Assembly (NCBI RefSeq): GCF_026191725.2
Contig: NZ_CP120863.1
Location: forward strand, 1,034,001-1,098,000
DNA from: Roseibium porphyridii
GTDB lineage: Bacteria; Pseudomonadota; Alphaproteobacteria; Rhizobiales; Stappiaceae
Direction of reading: 5' to 3'
DNA: 64,000 nt
Numbering within the stretch: the first letter of the stretch is position 1; the number at the start of each line of letters is the position of its first letter. Shown here one piece after another: positions 1 through 7,216 of the stretch. The notes beneath the pieces were generated by a model. It did not search any database. It was not told the origin of the DNA and saw nothing but the letters and a program-made list of their open reading frames with translations. The position numbers and the translations under genes are program-made.

Positions 1-855
1 GCATATGCGAAACCTGGCGGCGTCATATTTTGCCACCAAACAGCGCATATCCAGGTAGACGAGTGCAACTGTCCCGAATTCATGACCGGCGGCAACAAGT
101 TGGTCGGCGTTCCAGGCGCATTCGGTAAAATGACGCCCGATGCGTTGGAAAATGCAATGGCGGCATATCCCGACGGCGTTGTACACCACGGCCAGGTTGC
201 GGCGGTTTCATTGACGCAGGCCACCGAATGGGGAACCGTCTATACGCTTGATGAGATTGCGGCGATCCAGAGTGTCGCCCGCTCACGCGGTGTGCCGTTG
301 CATATGGACGGCGCACGGTTTGCCAATGCGCTTGTATCGCTCGGGTGCTCACCGGCTGACATGACATGGAAGGCAGGCGTCGACGTACTTTCCTTCGGGG
401 CCACGAAAAACGGTTGCTGGTGTGCGGAGGCCGTCGTCTTCTTCGATGTGGAAGCGGCAAAGGGATTTGAGTATTTCCGAAAACGCGGCGGGCACCTTTT
501 TTCCAAGAACAGGTTCGTGGCTGCGCAATTTGAGGGTTACTTCGAAAACGGCAACTGGATGGCGACAGCCGCGCATGCCAATGCAATGGCGTTGCGCCTC
601 GCTGAAGGCATTCGGGACATCGGCGGCCGCACAGCTTGTCCGGTGGAAGCAAACGAGGTCTTTCCGATTCTCAAACGCAGGCAGTTTGAGGCGCTGGAGG
701 CCGCTGGTGCGAAACTCTATGAATGGCCGGCCGATGATCTGCCAGGCGATGGCAATCCTTCCGAGGATGAAGTTTGTCTGCGCATGGTGACGAGTTTTGC
801 CACCGTTGAGGCTGATGTAGACGCGTTCTTGAGTGTCCTTGCAGGCACCGTTTGA
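1..855 (+). CDS. Low-specificity L-threonine aldolase / beta-eliminating lyase, 5'-truncated
   Basis: PLP-dependent cleavage of L-threonine or L-allo-threonine to glycine and acetaldehyde, cytosolic. The frame is open from base 1, so the start lies outside the window; 284 codons are present and roughly the first 60-70 residues are missing. The visible part has the family's DEC...PEFMTGGNKLVG stretch near codons 20-37, the MDGARFANA segment near codon 105, and the Schiff-base lysine in SFGATKNG (codon 136, bases 406-408). The first in-frame ATG at 82 is internal to the conserved fold and is not the start. It converges on the small heat-shock gene. Family assignment is firm; exact amino-acid preference is not readable. 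Confidence 0.9.
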   Translation, partial: AYAKPGGVIFCHQTAHIQVDECNCPEFMTGGNKLVGVPGAFGKMTPDALENAMAAYPDGVVHHGQVAAVSLTQATEWGTVYTLDEIAAIQSVARSRGVPLHMDGARFANALVSLGCSPADMTWKAGVDVLSFGATKNGCWCAEAVVFFDVEAAKGFEYFRKRGGHLFSKNRFVAAQFEGYFENGNWMATAAHANAMALRLAEGIRDIGGRTACPVEANEVFPILKRRQFEALEAAGAKLYEWPADDLPGDGNPSEDEVCLRMVTSFATVEADVDAFLSVLAGTV

Positions 856-901
856 GCGGTCGTTGAGGTTTTCAGAACATTGGTGGTCAAGCGACGCTAG
901 C

Positions 902-931
902 AAAAGAGGCGCCCGGGTTTCCAGGCGCCTC
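902..931 (-). terminator. Rho-independent terminator of the small heat-shock gene
   Basis: Perfect 8-bp stem GAGGCGCC/GGCGCCTC (906-913 with 924-931), followed on the minus strand by TTTT. It lies about 30 bases beyond the minus-strand hsp20 stop. The plus side lacks a T-run, so it serves hsp20 mainly. Confidence 0.75.
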
Positions 932-962
932 GCAGCAGGCTTTCGCAAGCGATTTCAGCAGA

Positions 963-1409
963 TTAGTGAGCGGTTGTTTCGATCTGCTTGGTAGAACCGC
1001 TCGTGATATCGATCTTGCGCGGTTTCATTGCCTCAGGGATCTCACGAACGAGATCGACATGCAGCAGCCCGTTTTCGAGGCTTGCGCCATCGACACGGAC
1101 ATGTTCGGCGATCTGGAAACGGCGCTCGAATGTGCGAGATGCAATGCCGCGATAAAGAATTTCGCGGTCAGTGTCTTCGTCGGCCTTTTCACCCTTGATT
1201 GTCAGAACGTGCTCTTTGGCTTCAACCGAGAGTTCGTCTTCGGTAAATCCGGCGACCGCCATGGTGATGCGGTAGGTGTTTTCGCCAGTGCGTTCAATGT
1301 TATAGGGCGGATAGCTGGGGGTTTCGCTGCCGGCAGAATCCAGCATTGAGAACAAACGGTCGAACCCGACGGTGGACCGATATAGCGGAGAAAAATCCAA
1401 GTGACGCAT
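963..1409 (-). CDS. Hsp20/IbpA-family small heat-shock protein
   Basis: ATP-independent holdase chaperone that binds unfolding proteins in the cytosol. The 148-aa product starts MRHLDFSPLYRSTVGFDRLF, the typical IbpA-like N-terminus, followed by an alpha-crystallin domain at about residues 35-130 (YRITMAVAGFTEDELSV; the GLLHVDLVREIPEAMKPRKI end strand and C-terminal I-x-I-like tail). I chose the ATG at 1409 over the upstream one at 1433 because GAGGA lies 8 bases before it and because a thermometer hairpin sequesters that site. A heat-shock promoter and structured leader sit upstream. The gene is monocistronic, bounded by its own terminator. Confidence 0.93.
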   Translation of the reverse strand: MRHLDFSPLYRSTVGFDRLFSMLDSAGSETPSYPPYNIERTGENTYRITMAVAGFTEDELSVEAKEHVLTIKGEKADEDTDREILYRGIASRTFERRFQIAEHVRVDGASLENGLLHVDLVREIPEAMKPRKIDITSGSTKQIETTAH

Positions 1410-1416
1410 GTGTAGT

Positions 1417-1434
1417 GTCCTCTCTTTGAGCAAC
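1417..1434 (-). promoter_or_regulatory. ROSE-like RNA thermometer hairpin over the hsp20 Shine-Dalgarno
   Basis: In the transcript, GUUGCUC (1434-1428) can pair with GAGGAC (1422-1417) across a 5-nt loop. C-G, U-A and C-G pairs are followed by a G-G apposition and a U-A pair, burying the ribosome-binding site 8 nt before the ATG. The U(U/C)GCU signature with a G-G mispair against the SD is the hallmark of ROSE elements upstream of rhizobial small heat-shock genes. The whole leader is about 110 nt, the usual ROSE size. The pairing is read by eye, not folded. Confidence 0.62.
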
Positions 1435-1525
1435 GGTTACTTCACTTCATAGTGCTTTCCATCTTCCCCCATCTTGGCGGGACAGGATTGCGCTGCAGAC
1501 CCGTTAGTGGCGCCTGCAATAGGGA

Positions 1526-1554
1526 ATCTGGGAATTCCGGTTTTTCATTTCAAG
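1526..1554 (-). promoter_or_regulatory. Heat-shock sigma factor (RpoH) promoter of hsp20
   Basis: On the minus strand the sequence reads CTCTTGAA, then 17 bases, then CCAGAT. This fits the rhizobial RpoH consensus as I recall it (CNCTTGAA-N17-CCANNT) at every fixed base. Transcription would begin near 1519. Confidence 0.65.
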
Positions 1555-1685
1555 AGGCTTGCCGGCGGCCCGTTTTGCAGATGAATGGCGGATGAACGGA
1601 GCCTTCCGATTGGGTTCAAGTGGCAGGGTGCATCTTGTGCTCAACGTCAGCACGGCGCTGGCGGCTCAGTCAGGAGAGATGAAAA

Positions 1686-2117
1686 ATGCTTGCCACTCTT
1701 TCGAAATTTTCTGCCCCGATCGCCGGTGCCGTTCTGCTTGTATCCGCCGGTCTTGTTTCCTCTGCCAATGCGGCTCCTCTGGCCAGCGGCATAAAGATCC
1801 ATCAACCACAATCCGAGCTGATTGTGAAAGTTGATCACCGCAAGCACAAGAAACATCGCGGCCAGCGTGGCTGGGACGACCGCCGTGGTTGGGGGTACCA
1901 CGAGATGGGTCCTCGACAGATTCGCCGCAGCTTGCGTCATCGCGGCTTTCACAAAATCCGGATCCTGGATCGCCGCGGCCCGATGTATATTGTCAAAGCC
2001 CGTGCCTGGGGTGGTCAAAAGTTCCGTCTGGTTGTTGATTCAAGATCAGCGCAGATCGTCCGGAGCCGCCCGGTTGGAGGCCACCGTGCGCACTGGGGTT
2101 GGCAACATCGCTGGTAA
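1686..2117 (+). CDS. Secreted basic protein with PepSY-like fold signature
   Basis: A 143-aa protein with an N-terminal signal peptide (basic start, hydrophobic core AGAVLLVSAGLVSSANA, cleavage expected after SANA near residue 29), so periplasmic or exported. The mature part is rich in Arg, His and Trp (HRKHKKHRGQRGWDDRRGW), then has a stretch resembling PepSY-type repeats (IRRSLRHRGFHKI, YIVKARAWGGQKFRLVVD). Small secreted proteins of this composition are common in Hyphomicrobiales; function unknown. An AGGAGAG ribosome-binding site at 1671-1677 supports the ATG at 1686. It is divergent from hsp20. Confidence 0.72.
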   Translation: MLATLSKFSAPIAGAVLLVSAGLVSSANAAPLASGIKIHQPQSELIVKVDHRKHKKHRGQRGWDDRRGWGYHEMGPRQIRRSLRHRGFHKIRILDRRGPMYIVKARAWGGQKFRLVVDSRSAQIVRSRPVGGHRAHWGWQHRW

Positions 2118-2141
2118 TGTTCCGTGAATATCTTTGGCTTT

Positions 2142-2168
2142 CAGGGCCGGTCCCACGGGGCCGGCCTG
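2142..2168. terminator. Strong GC-rich hairpin after the secreted protein gene
   Basis: Twelve near-continuous base pairs (CAGG-CCGGTCCC with GGGGCCGGCCTG, one bulged G) around an ACG loop, 25 bases past the stop at 2117. There is no T-run on either side, so it may be an imperfect terminator or a 3' stabilising structure. Confidence 0.4.
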
Positions 2169-2240
2169 AAGTATGTTGTGAGCCACGGCGAAGACCGCTA
2201 TCACAGTCATTCGTTGCCTTAGCTTTTCAAAAGGGGCCGC

Positions 2241-3314
2241 ATGAGCCTTTTCAATCATCCTGACAATCCAGTCCCTGAGGGAACACAATCAGGATTTGTC
2301 GACACAGCGGACGGTATCAAAATCCGGTATGCCCACTGGCCTGCAAGAGGATCGGCGCGCAAAGGTACTGTTACGCTGTTGCAGGGGCGGGCGGAATTTA
2401 TCGAAAAGTATTTTGAAGTTATCGAGGATCTACGGGACCGAGGTTTCAACGTCGTTTCATTTGATTGGCGCGGTCAAGGCGGTTCGCAGCGCGTGACCCG
2501 CAATCCGAGGCGGGGACACGTCTCGAATTTCAAGAAATATCGGCTCGATCTTCGCACGGTTCTGAAAGACGTTTCGTTGGCAACTTATCCGGGACCGCAT
2601 TTCGCATTGGCGCATTCGACGGGAGGGTTGGTTGTTCTGTCTGATTCAGAGCGGCTTCGAACCATGCTTGACCGGGCAGTGATTACAGCGCCCCTGCTTG
2701 GGATCCCATCCGGCGCCTGGGCGCCTGATCTTGCTGCCGCGCGCCGTTGGCTTGTCAGAAAACTGACCTTTGGTCTGCTTGGTAAACCGCCCCTGAAAGC
2801 GCTGTCGCCCAAAACTTCTGGATTGATTGAAAACGTCGGGTTTCCGATGGCACGGATTTTTTCAATGGTCGGGCTTGGACGTCTCTTTGTTCCAGGCGGC
2901 AACGGCAAGATCCTGGTTCCCTACGAAACCAACAGACAAACCTCCGACAAAGTGCGATTTGAGAGGTTCAACAAGGTGCTTGAGGTGGCACCGGAACTTG
3001 GCGTCGGTGCACCGACCATGGGCTGGTTGGCGGCCGCGGCGCGCACCATGCTGGCGTTGCGCAAACGTGATGCAGGTCCCGGCATAAAGCTGCCATGCCT
3101 GATCCTGGCCGCAGGGGCCGACAGGATCGTATCAACACCTCAAATCGAAGACTTCGTTTCACGCGCGAAAGCGACAGCCTATGTCGAAGTCGCAGGTGCT
3201 GCACATGAGCTGATGATGGAGCAGGACGTCTATCGTGACCAGTTCTGGGCCGCGTTCGATGCATTCGTCCCGGGTTTGGAAGTGGAACTGGAGCTTCAAA
3301 AGTCCGGGCTTTAG
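2241..3314 (+). CDS. Alpha/beta hydrolase, lysophospholipase-like (PldB/monoacylglycerol lipase family)
   Basis: Serine hydrolase of 357 aa, probably acting on lysophospholipid or monoacylglycerol esters. Sequence marks: the family's N-terminal VDTADGIKIRYAHWPA, the RGQGGS strand-loop, and the nucleophile elbow AHSTGG, in which the first elbow glycine is alanine. A GADRIVS acid region and a late histidine in VAGAAHELMMEQ complete the triad. No signal peptide is visible, so it is cytosolic or membrane-peripheral. Its stop overlaps the convergent hisN stop by 4 bases. Confidence 0.82.
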   Translation: MSLFNHPDNPVPEGTQSGFVDTADGIKIRYAHWPARGSARKGTVTLLQGRAEFIEKYFEVIEDLRDRGFNVVSFDWRGQGGSQRVTRNPRRGHVSNFKKYRLDLRTVLKDVSLATYPGPHFALAHSTGGLVVLSDSERLRTMLDRAVITAPLLGIPSGAWAPDLAAARRWLVRKLTFGLLGKPPLKALSPKTSGLIENVGFPMARIFSMVGLGRLFVPGGNGKILVPYETNRQTSDKVRFERFNKVLEVAPELGVGAPTMGWLAAAARTMLALRKRDAGPGIKLPCLILAAGADRIVSTPQIEDFVSRAKATAYVEVAGAAHELMMEQDVYRDQFWAAFDAFVPGLEVELELQKSGL

Positions 3315-4114
3315 GCGGCCTTTGCCAACTCTCGCAGCAATATGTCATGAAGGCGTGGATCCCCGGAGGCGACAATCTGGCCGCCATCGGCAGGTGCACC
3401 TCCGGTCCAAGTCGTCACAACGCCACCAGCACCCTCGATGATCGGCACCAATGCGACTATGTCATAGGCCTGAAGGCCCGTTTCAATGACTGCGTCGCCG
3501 TGACCGGCAGCCACCATGCAATAGGCGTAGCAATCGGTTCCATAGCGAGAGAGCTGCGCAGACGCCTCAATGCGGTCGAATAAGGGTCGCTCGATCTCCG
3601 TAAAGAGCGCAGGGGTTGTCGTGAAAAGGGTTGCCGCCTCCAGGCTGTCGCAAGCTCGGGTCCTGATAGACATCTGACCAAGCGGGCCCTGATACCAGGC
3701 AATGCTGCCATCTCCCCCGAAACGTTCACCGATATAAGGCTGGACCATCATGCCGAGACTGGGCCGGCCAGCTGTCTTCAGACCAATCAGGGTACCCCAA
3801 GTCGGCAGTCCGGTGATGAAGGCCCTCGTGCCGTCGATCGGATCGAGTACCCAGACATTTTCAGCATCGAGATTTTCAGGTCCGTGCTCCTCGCCCAGGA
3901 TGCCGTGATCGGGATATGCGTCGTTGATCAGGGCACGCATTGCCGTTTCGCCGTTCTTGTCGGCGATGGTGACCGGGTCAAATCCTGTGTCCCATTTGTT
4001 ATCGACAGCAAACCCTTGCCGGAAATGCGGCATGATCGCACTGCTTGCCGCGTCCGCAAGCTTGTCAAGAAATGGCGCAAACGTGTTGGTACTGGCTTTG
4101 AACCCGTCTGACAT
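3311..4114 (-). CDS. hisN: Histidinol-phosphatase, inositol-monophosphatase-fold type
   Basis: Mg-dependent phosphatase of the IMPase superfamily, 267 aa. The metal-binding signatures are present: GEEHGPE near residue 75, DPIDGTRAF near 93, and YDIVALVPIIEGAGG near 220, where other IMPases have WD. The TRAFITG variant of the DxxDGT motif and the DPVTIADKNGE opening match the HisN subgroup, which dephosphorylates histidinol phosphate in histidine biosynthesis, more than SuhB or CysQ. The gene stands alone; no other his gene is nearby. It converges on the lysophospholipase with a 4-base stop overlap. Confidence 0.8.
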   Translation of the reverse strand: MSDGFKASTNTFAPFLDKLADAASSAIMPHFRQGFAVDNKWDTGFDPVTIADKNGETAMRALINDAYPDHGILGEEHGPENLDAENVWVLDPIDGTRAFITGLPTWGTLIGLKTAGRPSLGMMVQPYIGERFGGDGSIAWYQGPLGQMSIRTRACDSLEAATLFTTTPALFTEIERPLFDRIEASAQLSRYGTDCYAYCMVAAGHGDAVIETGLQAYDIVALVPIIEGAGGVVTTWTGGAPADGGQIVASGDPRLHDILLRELAKAA

Positions 4115-4250
4115 TCATGGCTCCCGGATGAGGGGTAAATCGGTTGAAAAGTGCTAATTTGCCGCCTGTATAACCGTTTCTGCTGAAAATTGCCTCAGCA
4201 AAACCGGTTTAGTTGCATATTGTTTGATCAGATTCCGAACCGCATTGGGC

Positions 4251-4280
4251 TTGACCTTTGTGCGGTGCAATGCGATTTTA
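4251..4280 (+). promoter_or_regulatory. Sigma-70-type promoter of the sRNA at 4286
   Basis: The -35 box TTGACC (4251-4256) is followed by an 18-base spacer and ATTTTA (4275-4280); transcription would start close to 4286, exactly where the first hairpin begins. The spacer carries GCGGTGC, repeated at 4284-4290. Confidence 0.5.
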
Positions 4281-4285
4281 TTGCG

Positions 4286-4370
4286 GTGCGATACATTGTA
4301 TTGCATCGCCCTCCTTGGGCGTTTCCTCCCTAGACTCGGGCCGCCTCATTTGAGTGCGGCCTCTTTTTTT
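4286..4370 (+). ncRNA. Candidate trans-acting sRNA with anti-Shine-Dalgarno loops
   Basis: No coding frame fits here, yet the stretch has promoter, structure and terminator. Hairpin 1: GTGCGATA/TATTGCAT around CATTG (4286-4306). Hairpin 2: CGCCC/GGGCG with loop TCCTT (4307-4321), giving an exposed CUCCUU. The linker TTTCCTCCC (4322-4330) carries a second anti-SD motif. Hairpin 3 is the terminator GGCCGC/GCGGCC (4339-4361) plus T7. CU-rich loops of this kind mark alphaproteobacterial mRNA-binding sRNAs such as the AbcR (ar15) and ar14 families; membership in either is inference. The RNA would be about 85 nt. It lies between hisN and the amidohydrolase gene, both on the other strand. Confidence 0.6.
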
Positions 4371-4378
4371 GTCCAGGG

Positions 4379-5341
4379 CTATTCGGCAGCGATCGAATCT
4401 GCGGGCAAGGCAGCATCCGGCATGGCTGTCAGCTCTAGGGCGAAGGCCCTCAAGTTGTCGAACAGCTGGCCGAACCCGGCTGAAGGCTCCTGCGTGGCCT
4501 CGTTCAGATAGAGACCACGGTTAATTTCTATCTGAAGCGCATGCAGCCCGCTTGCCGGTCTGCCATAGTGTTCCGTGATGAAACCGCCGGCATAAGGTTT
4601 GTTCCGGCTGACACTGTAGCCAAGGTTTCGCAGGATCGTGCAGGCATATTCCGTCAAATCGCTACTGCAGCTGGTTCCATAGCGATCGCCAAGAATGAAA
4701 TCGGGCCGACTGTCGGTCGTCTGGCATTTGATGCTTGAAGGCATTGAATGGCAGTCGATCAACACTGCGTAGCCGAAGGTGACATGAGTCTGCGCGAGCA
4801 GCCGTCGCAACGTCGAGTGATAGGGCTTATAAATTTCCTCGACCCGTCTGAGGGCTTCTTCAACAGGCAACTTGTGCCGATAAATCTCGTGATTCTCACT
4901 CACGATCCGGGCAACTGTCCCAAGGCCTCCTGCCACCCGAATGGAGCGGACATTTGCATAGGACGGCAATCGACCGTCAAACATCTTTGGATCGAGCTCG
5001 TATGGCTCTCTGTTCACATCCAGATATGCCCTAGGAAAATGAGCTCTCAGAAGCGGTGCGCCCATGGGTACAACGTGTGCGAAAAGATCGTCCACATAGG
5101 CATCTTCAGATCGCCTGATGGATTTTTCATCCAGACGTGACGACGCAAGGAAACTTTGAGAATACTGCCGGCCGGAATGCGGTGAATTGAAAACATACGG
5201 CAGGCGCTGATCAGCAGGGCAAAGTACATCAAACGCTGGATAGCCGTTGAAGTCGGCTTCAAGAGACGTTTGCGAGGAGGGCGGTTTCTTATTCGTCAAA
5301 TGCCAGGTTCCGATTATTGCCCCTATGACAAGTCGGCCCAT
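4379..5341 (-). CDS. N-formylglutamate amidohydrolase family protein (HutG-like)
   Basis: Predicted zinc-dependent hydrolase of N-formylglutamate or a related N-acyl amino acid. Family marks are FNSPHSGR near residue 50, RAYLDVNREPYELDPKMF near 105, LIDCHSMPS near 195 and the late LQIEINRGLYL. The ATG at 5341 gives 320 aa but lacks a good ribosome-binding site; a TTG at 5299 (LTNKKPPSS) with GGAAC upstream is a plausible alternative, and homologous sequence begins only near residue 30. There are no hut genes nearby, so a role in histidine catabolism is not shown. A second family member lies at 10662-11471. Confidence 0.8.
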   Translation of the reverse strand: MGRLVIGAIIGTWHLTNKKPPSSQTSLEADFNGYPAFDVLCPADQRLPYVFNSPHSGRQYSQSFLASSRLDEKSIRRSEDAYVDDLFAHVVPMGAPLLRAHFPRAYLDVNREPYELDPKMFDGRLPSYANVRSIRVAGGLGTVARIVSENHEIYRHKLPVEEALRRVEEIYKPYHSTLRRLLAQTHVTFGYAVLIDCHSMPSSIKCQTTDSRPDFILGDRYGTSCSSDLTEYACTILRNLGYSVSRNKPYAGGFITEHYGRPASGLHALQIEINRGLYLNEATQEPSAGFGQLFDNLRAFALELTAMPDAALPADSIAAE

Positions 5342-5352
5342 GGTGCCAAGGA

Positions 5353-5378
5353 ATCAACACGCAGTCCACAGTGTTGAT
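5353..5378. promoter_or_regulatory. 8-bp inverted repeat between the amidohydrolase and cpdR
   Basis: ATCAACAC, a 10-base spacer, then GTGTTGAT: a perfect interrupted palindrome centred one helical turn plus spacer, in the divergent intergenic region. It looks like a dimeric regulator site, though no regulator is identified. Confidence 0.4.
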
Positions 5379-5497
5379 ATCAAAAGCTTAGGAGAACCAA
5401 TTCTGGCTATCATTCTGTGGAATTCGGGCTATAACCGGCAGAAGGAGCTCTCGATTTCGCTCCGGGTATCAAAAATGAAGGCAAATGGTCATAAACG

Positions 5498-5857
5498 ATG
5501 TCGCGTATCCTGCTAGCCGAAGATGATAATGACATGCGCCGCTTTTTGGCGAAAGCGCTGGAAAATGCCGGCCATGATGTTGTGTCCTTCGATAACGGCA
5601 AAAGCGCTTACGAACGTTTGCGCGAGGAACCCTTTTCTCTGCTGTTGACCGATATCGTGATGCCGGAGATGGACGGGATTGAGCTTGCAAGGCGCGCAAC
5701 GGAGTTGGATCCGGACCTGAAGGTGATGTTTATCACCGGCTTTGCAGCGGTGGCCCTGAACCCTGAATCGGATGCGCCCAAAGATGCGAAAGTCCTGTCT
5801 AAGCCCTTCCATTTGAAGGATCTTGTACAGGAAGTCGAGCGCATGTTGGCGGCCTGA
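5498..5857 (+). CDS. cpdR: Single-domain response regulator CpdR
   Basis: A 119-aa stand-alone receiver domain. It has the acidic pocket (EDD near residues 8-10), phospho-acceptor Asp in LLTDIVMPEMDG (about residue 52), and Lys in LSKPFHLKDLV. The MFITGFAAVALNPE and C-terminal segments closely resemble Caulobacter CpdR. From the family: unphosphorylated CpdR docks on the ClpX N-domain and primes ClpXP for substrates including CtrA; CckA-ChpT phosphorylation switches it off. ATG at 5498 follows only a weak ribosome-binding site. RcdA, which joins the same adaptor hierarchy, is encoded at 37055-37597. Confidence 0.93.
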   Translation: MSRILLAEDDNDMRRFLAKALENAGHDVVSFDNGKSAYERLREEPFSLLLTDIVMPEMDGIELARRATELDPDLKVMFITGFAAVALNPESDAPKDAKVLSKPFHLKDLVQEVERMLAA

Positions 5858-5995
5858 TAGCTAGGGCCTGAATTGGCTGCTGCCGGACTGGTGATAATTT
5901 GCCGGTTCGGTGAAAAAGGGGGGTTGCACAGATCTGCGTTCCCCGCTATATCGCACTCCACCACGGCGTTGGGGCGCCGGACTACCGAGATATTC

Positions 5996-6070
5996 GGGCG
6001 TGTAGCTCAGCGGGAGAGCACTTCGTTGACATCGAAGGGGTCACAGGTTCAATCCCTGTCACGCCCACCA
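5996..6070 (+). tRNA. tRNA-Val (anticodon GAC)
   Basis: Full cloverleaf: acceptor GGGCGTG/CACGCCC, D arm GCTC/GAGC, anticodon stem CTTCG/CGAAG with loop TTGACAT (anticodon GAC, decoding GUC/GUU), T arm ACAGG-TTCAATC-CCTGT, and encoded CCA. No integrase or duplicated 3' end is seen beside it. Confidence 0.95.
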
Positions 6071-6223
6071 TTGTTGCGCTGATTGATGGTTTCAAGACGC
6101 GCGGGTTGATCAGAAGACAGGCGCACTTGCTGCAGCTGCTTTAGGAACAGCCCAATCGAATGTGAGCGCCGCAGGCGCTCATTTGGTTTAAAGAAGCAGG
6201 ACCCTTTAGAGGGGGACAGTGAC

Positions 6224-6349
6224 ATGAAGATCAAGAACTCGCTTAAAGCGCTGATGGGCCGTCACCGCGACAACCGCATGGTTCGCCGCAAAGGCCGCGT
6301 CTACATCATCAACAAGAAAAACCCGCGTTTCAAAGCACGCCAGGGCTGA
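6224..6349 (+). CDS. rpmJ: 50S ribosomal protein L36
   Basis: Small basic protein of 41 aa: [18 protein letters not shown] at the start, then a [26 protein letters not shown] end. It belongs to the alphaproteobacterial L36 form, which lacks the zinc-binding cysteines (no Cys in the sequence). It assembles into the large ribosomal subunit near the peptidyl-transferase base. A strong ribosome-binding site, GAGGGGGA, lies 8 bases before the ATG. It lies alone between tRNA-Val and a TPR gene, as is usual for this paralogue, which is outside the ribosomal-protein operons. Confidence 0.93.
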   Translation: MKIKNSLKALMGRHRDNRMVRRKGRVYIINKKNPRFKARQG

Positions 6350-6509
6350 TCTTGCCGGTGCGATTGCGCGTCGAGATCGTTGTTTGCCGTTTTTCCAGAA
6401 GCGCTTAGCAGGCTGCTTTCAGGACGGTTCAGCGAATTTTCTGACGTACGCACCAAGATGTGTAAATTTCCCGGATTGACCGCCGCATCTAACGACCCAT
6501 AATCGTTGG

Positions 6510-7172
6510 ATGCGGATTTTTGTGTTTGCCATCGCTTTTGTTGTCAGCTCCGGTATTGCCGGTGCTCAACCTGTGCCGGATCTTGGACCGGACATGGACC
6601 CTCCGTCAGCTGAGGACTTCAACCCTATGCCTGAAGACTTGCCGCAAGACGGCGGGCAGGTTGTTGTTGAGGAAGCGGATCCAGAAGAAGAACAGTCCAG
6701 GCTGGACGAACTTTATGCAGAGCTTGCTGATACAGAAGACGCGAATGCTGCGGGCCGCATCACACGCGAAATCCAGCGCATATGGATGGATTCTGGCAGT
6801 GACACCGTGGACGTGCTGATGTCGCGTGCAGGCAAGGCCATCCAGGCAGATGACCACGGACTGGCACTTGATCTGTTGGACGTTGTGGTGGTTTTGAAAC
6901 CTTCTTTTGCGGAAGGTTGGAACCGCCGGGCAACCGTGCATTACATGCGGGAAGACTTCGGCAAGTCGCTGGTCGACATCGAGCGCACGCTTGCGCTTGA
7001 ACCACGTCATTGGGGAGCCTTGTCGGGATTGGCGATCATTCAAAGGCGCCTCGGTTTTGAAGATAGCGCCCTTGAAACCTTCAAGCGTGCGCTAGAGGTC
7101 AATCCGGGTCTGGAGAATGCCACCAAGGCGGTCGAAGACCTGGAAAAAGACGCTGAGGGTGAACCAGCCTGA
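6510..7172 (+). CDS. Exported TPR-repeat protein
   Basis: A 220-aa protein with a signal peptide (MRIFVFAIAFVVSSGIAGA, cleavage after about residue 19), then an acidic Pro/Glu-rich stretch to residue 70. At about 95-210 there are roughly three tetratricopeptide repeats (AEGWNRRATVHYMREDFGKS, HWGALSGLAIIQRRLG, ALETFKRALEVNPGLENA). Such proteins act as periplasmic protein-protein adaptors; the partner is unknown. Start chosen because the signal peptide begins at this ATG; the ribosome-binding site is weak. Forty-four bases separate it from the next gene. Confidence 0.8.
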   Translation: MRIFVFAIAFVVSSGIAGAQPVPDLGPDMDPPSAEDFNPMPEDLPQDGGQVVVEEADPEEEQSRLDELYAELADTEDANAAGRITREIQRIWMDSGSDTVDVLMSRAGKAIQADDHGLALDLLDVVVVLKPSFAEGWNRRATVHYMREDFGKSLVDIERTLALEPRHWGALSGLAIIQRRLGFEDSALETFKRALEVNPGLENATKAVEDLEKDAEGEPA

Positions 7173-7216
7173 CCTGACACACGTACCGTTCCCATTCAAA
7201 AAGACGGTATGTCGAA

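Noticed and set aside
2142-2168. Riboswitch upstream of the lysophospholipase
   Set aside because: Only one strong hairpin is present, with no conserved multi-helix core; more likely the end of the upstream transcript.
5996-6070. tRNA-Val as an island attachment site
   Set aside because: No integrase, no duplicated tRNA 3' end and ordinary core genes on both sides.
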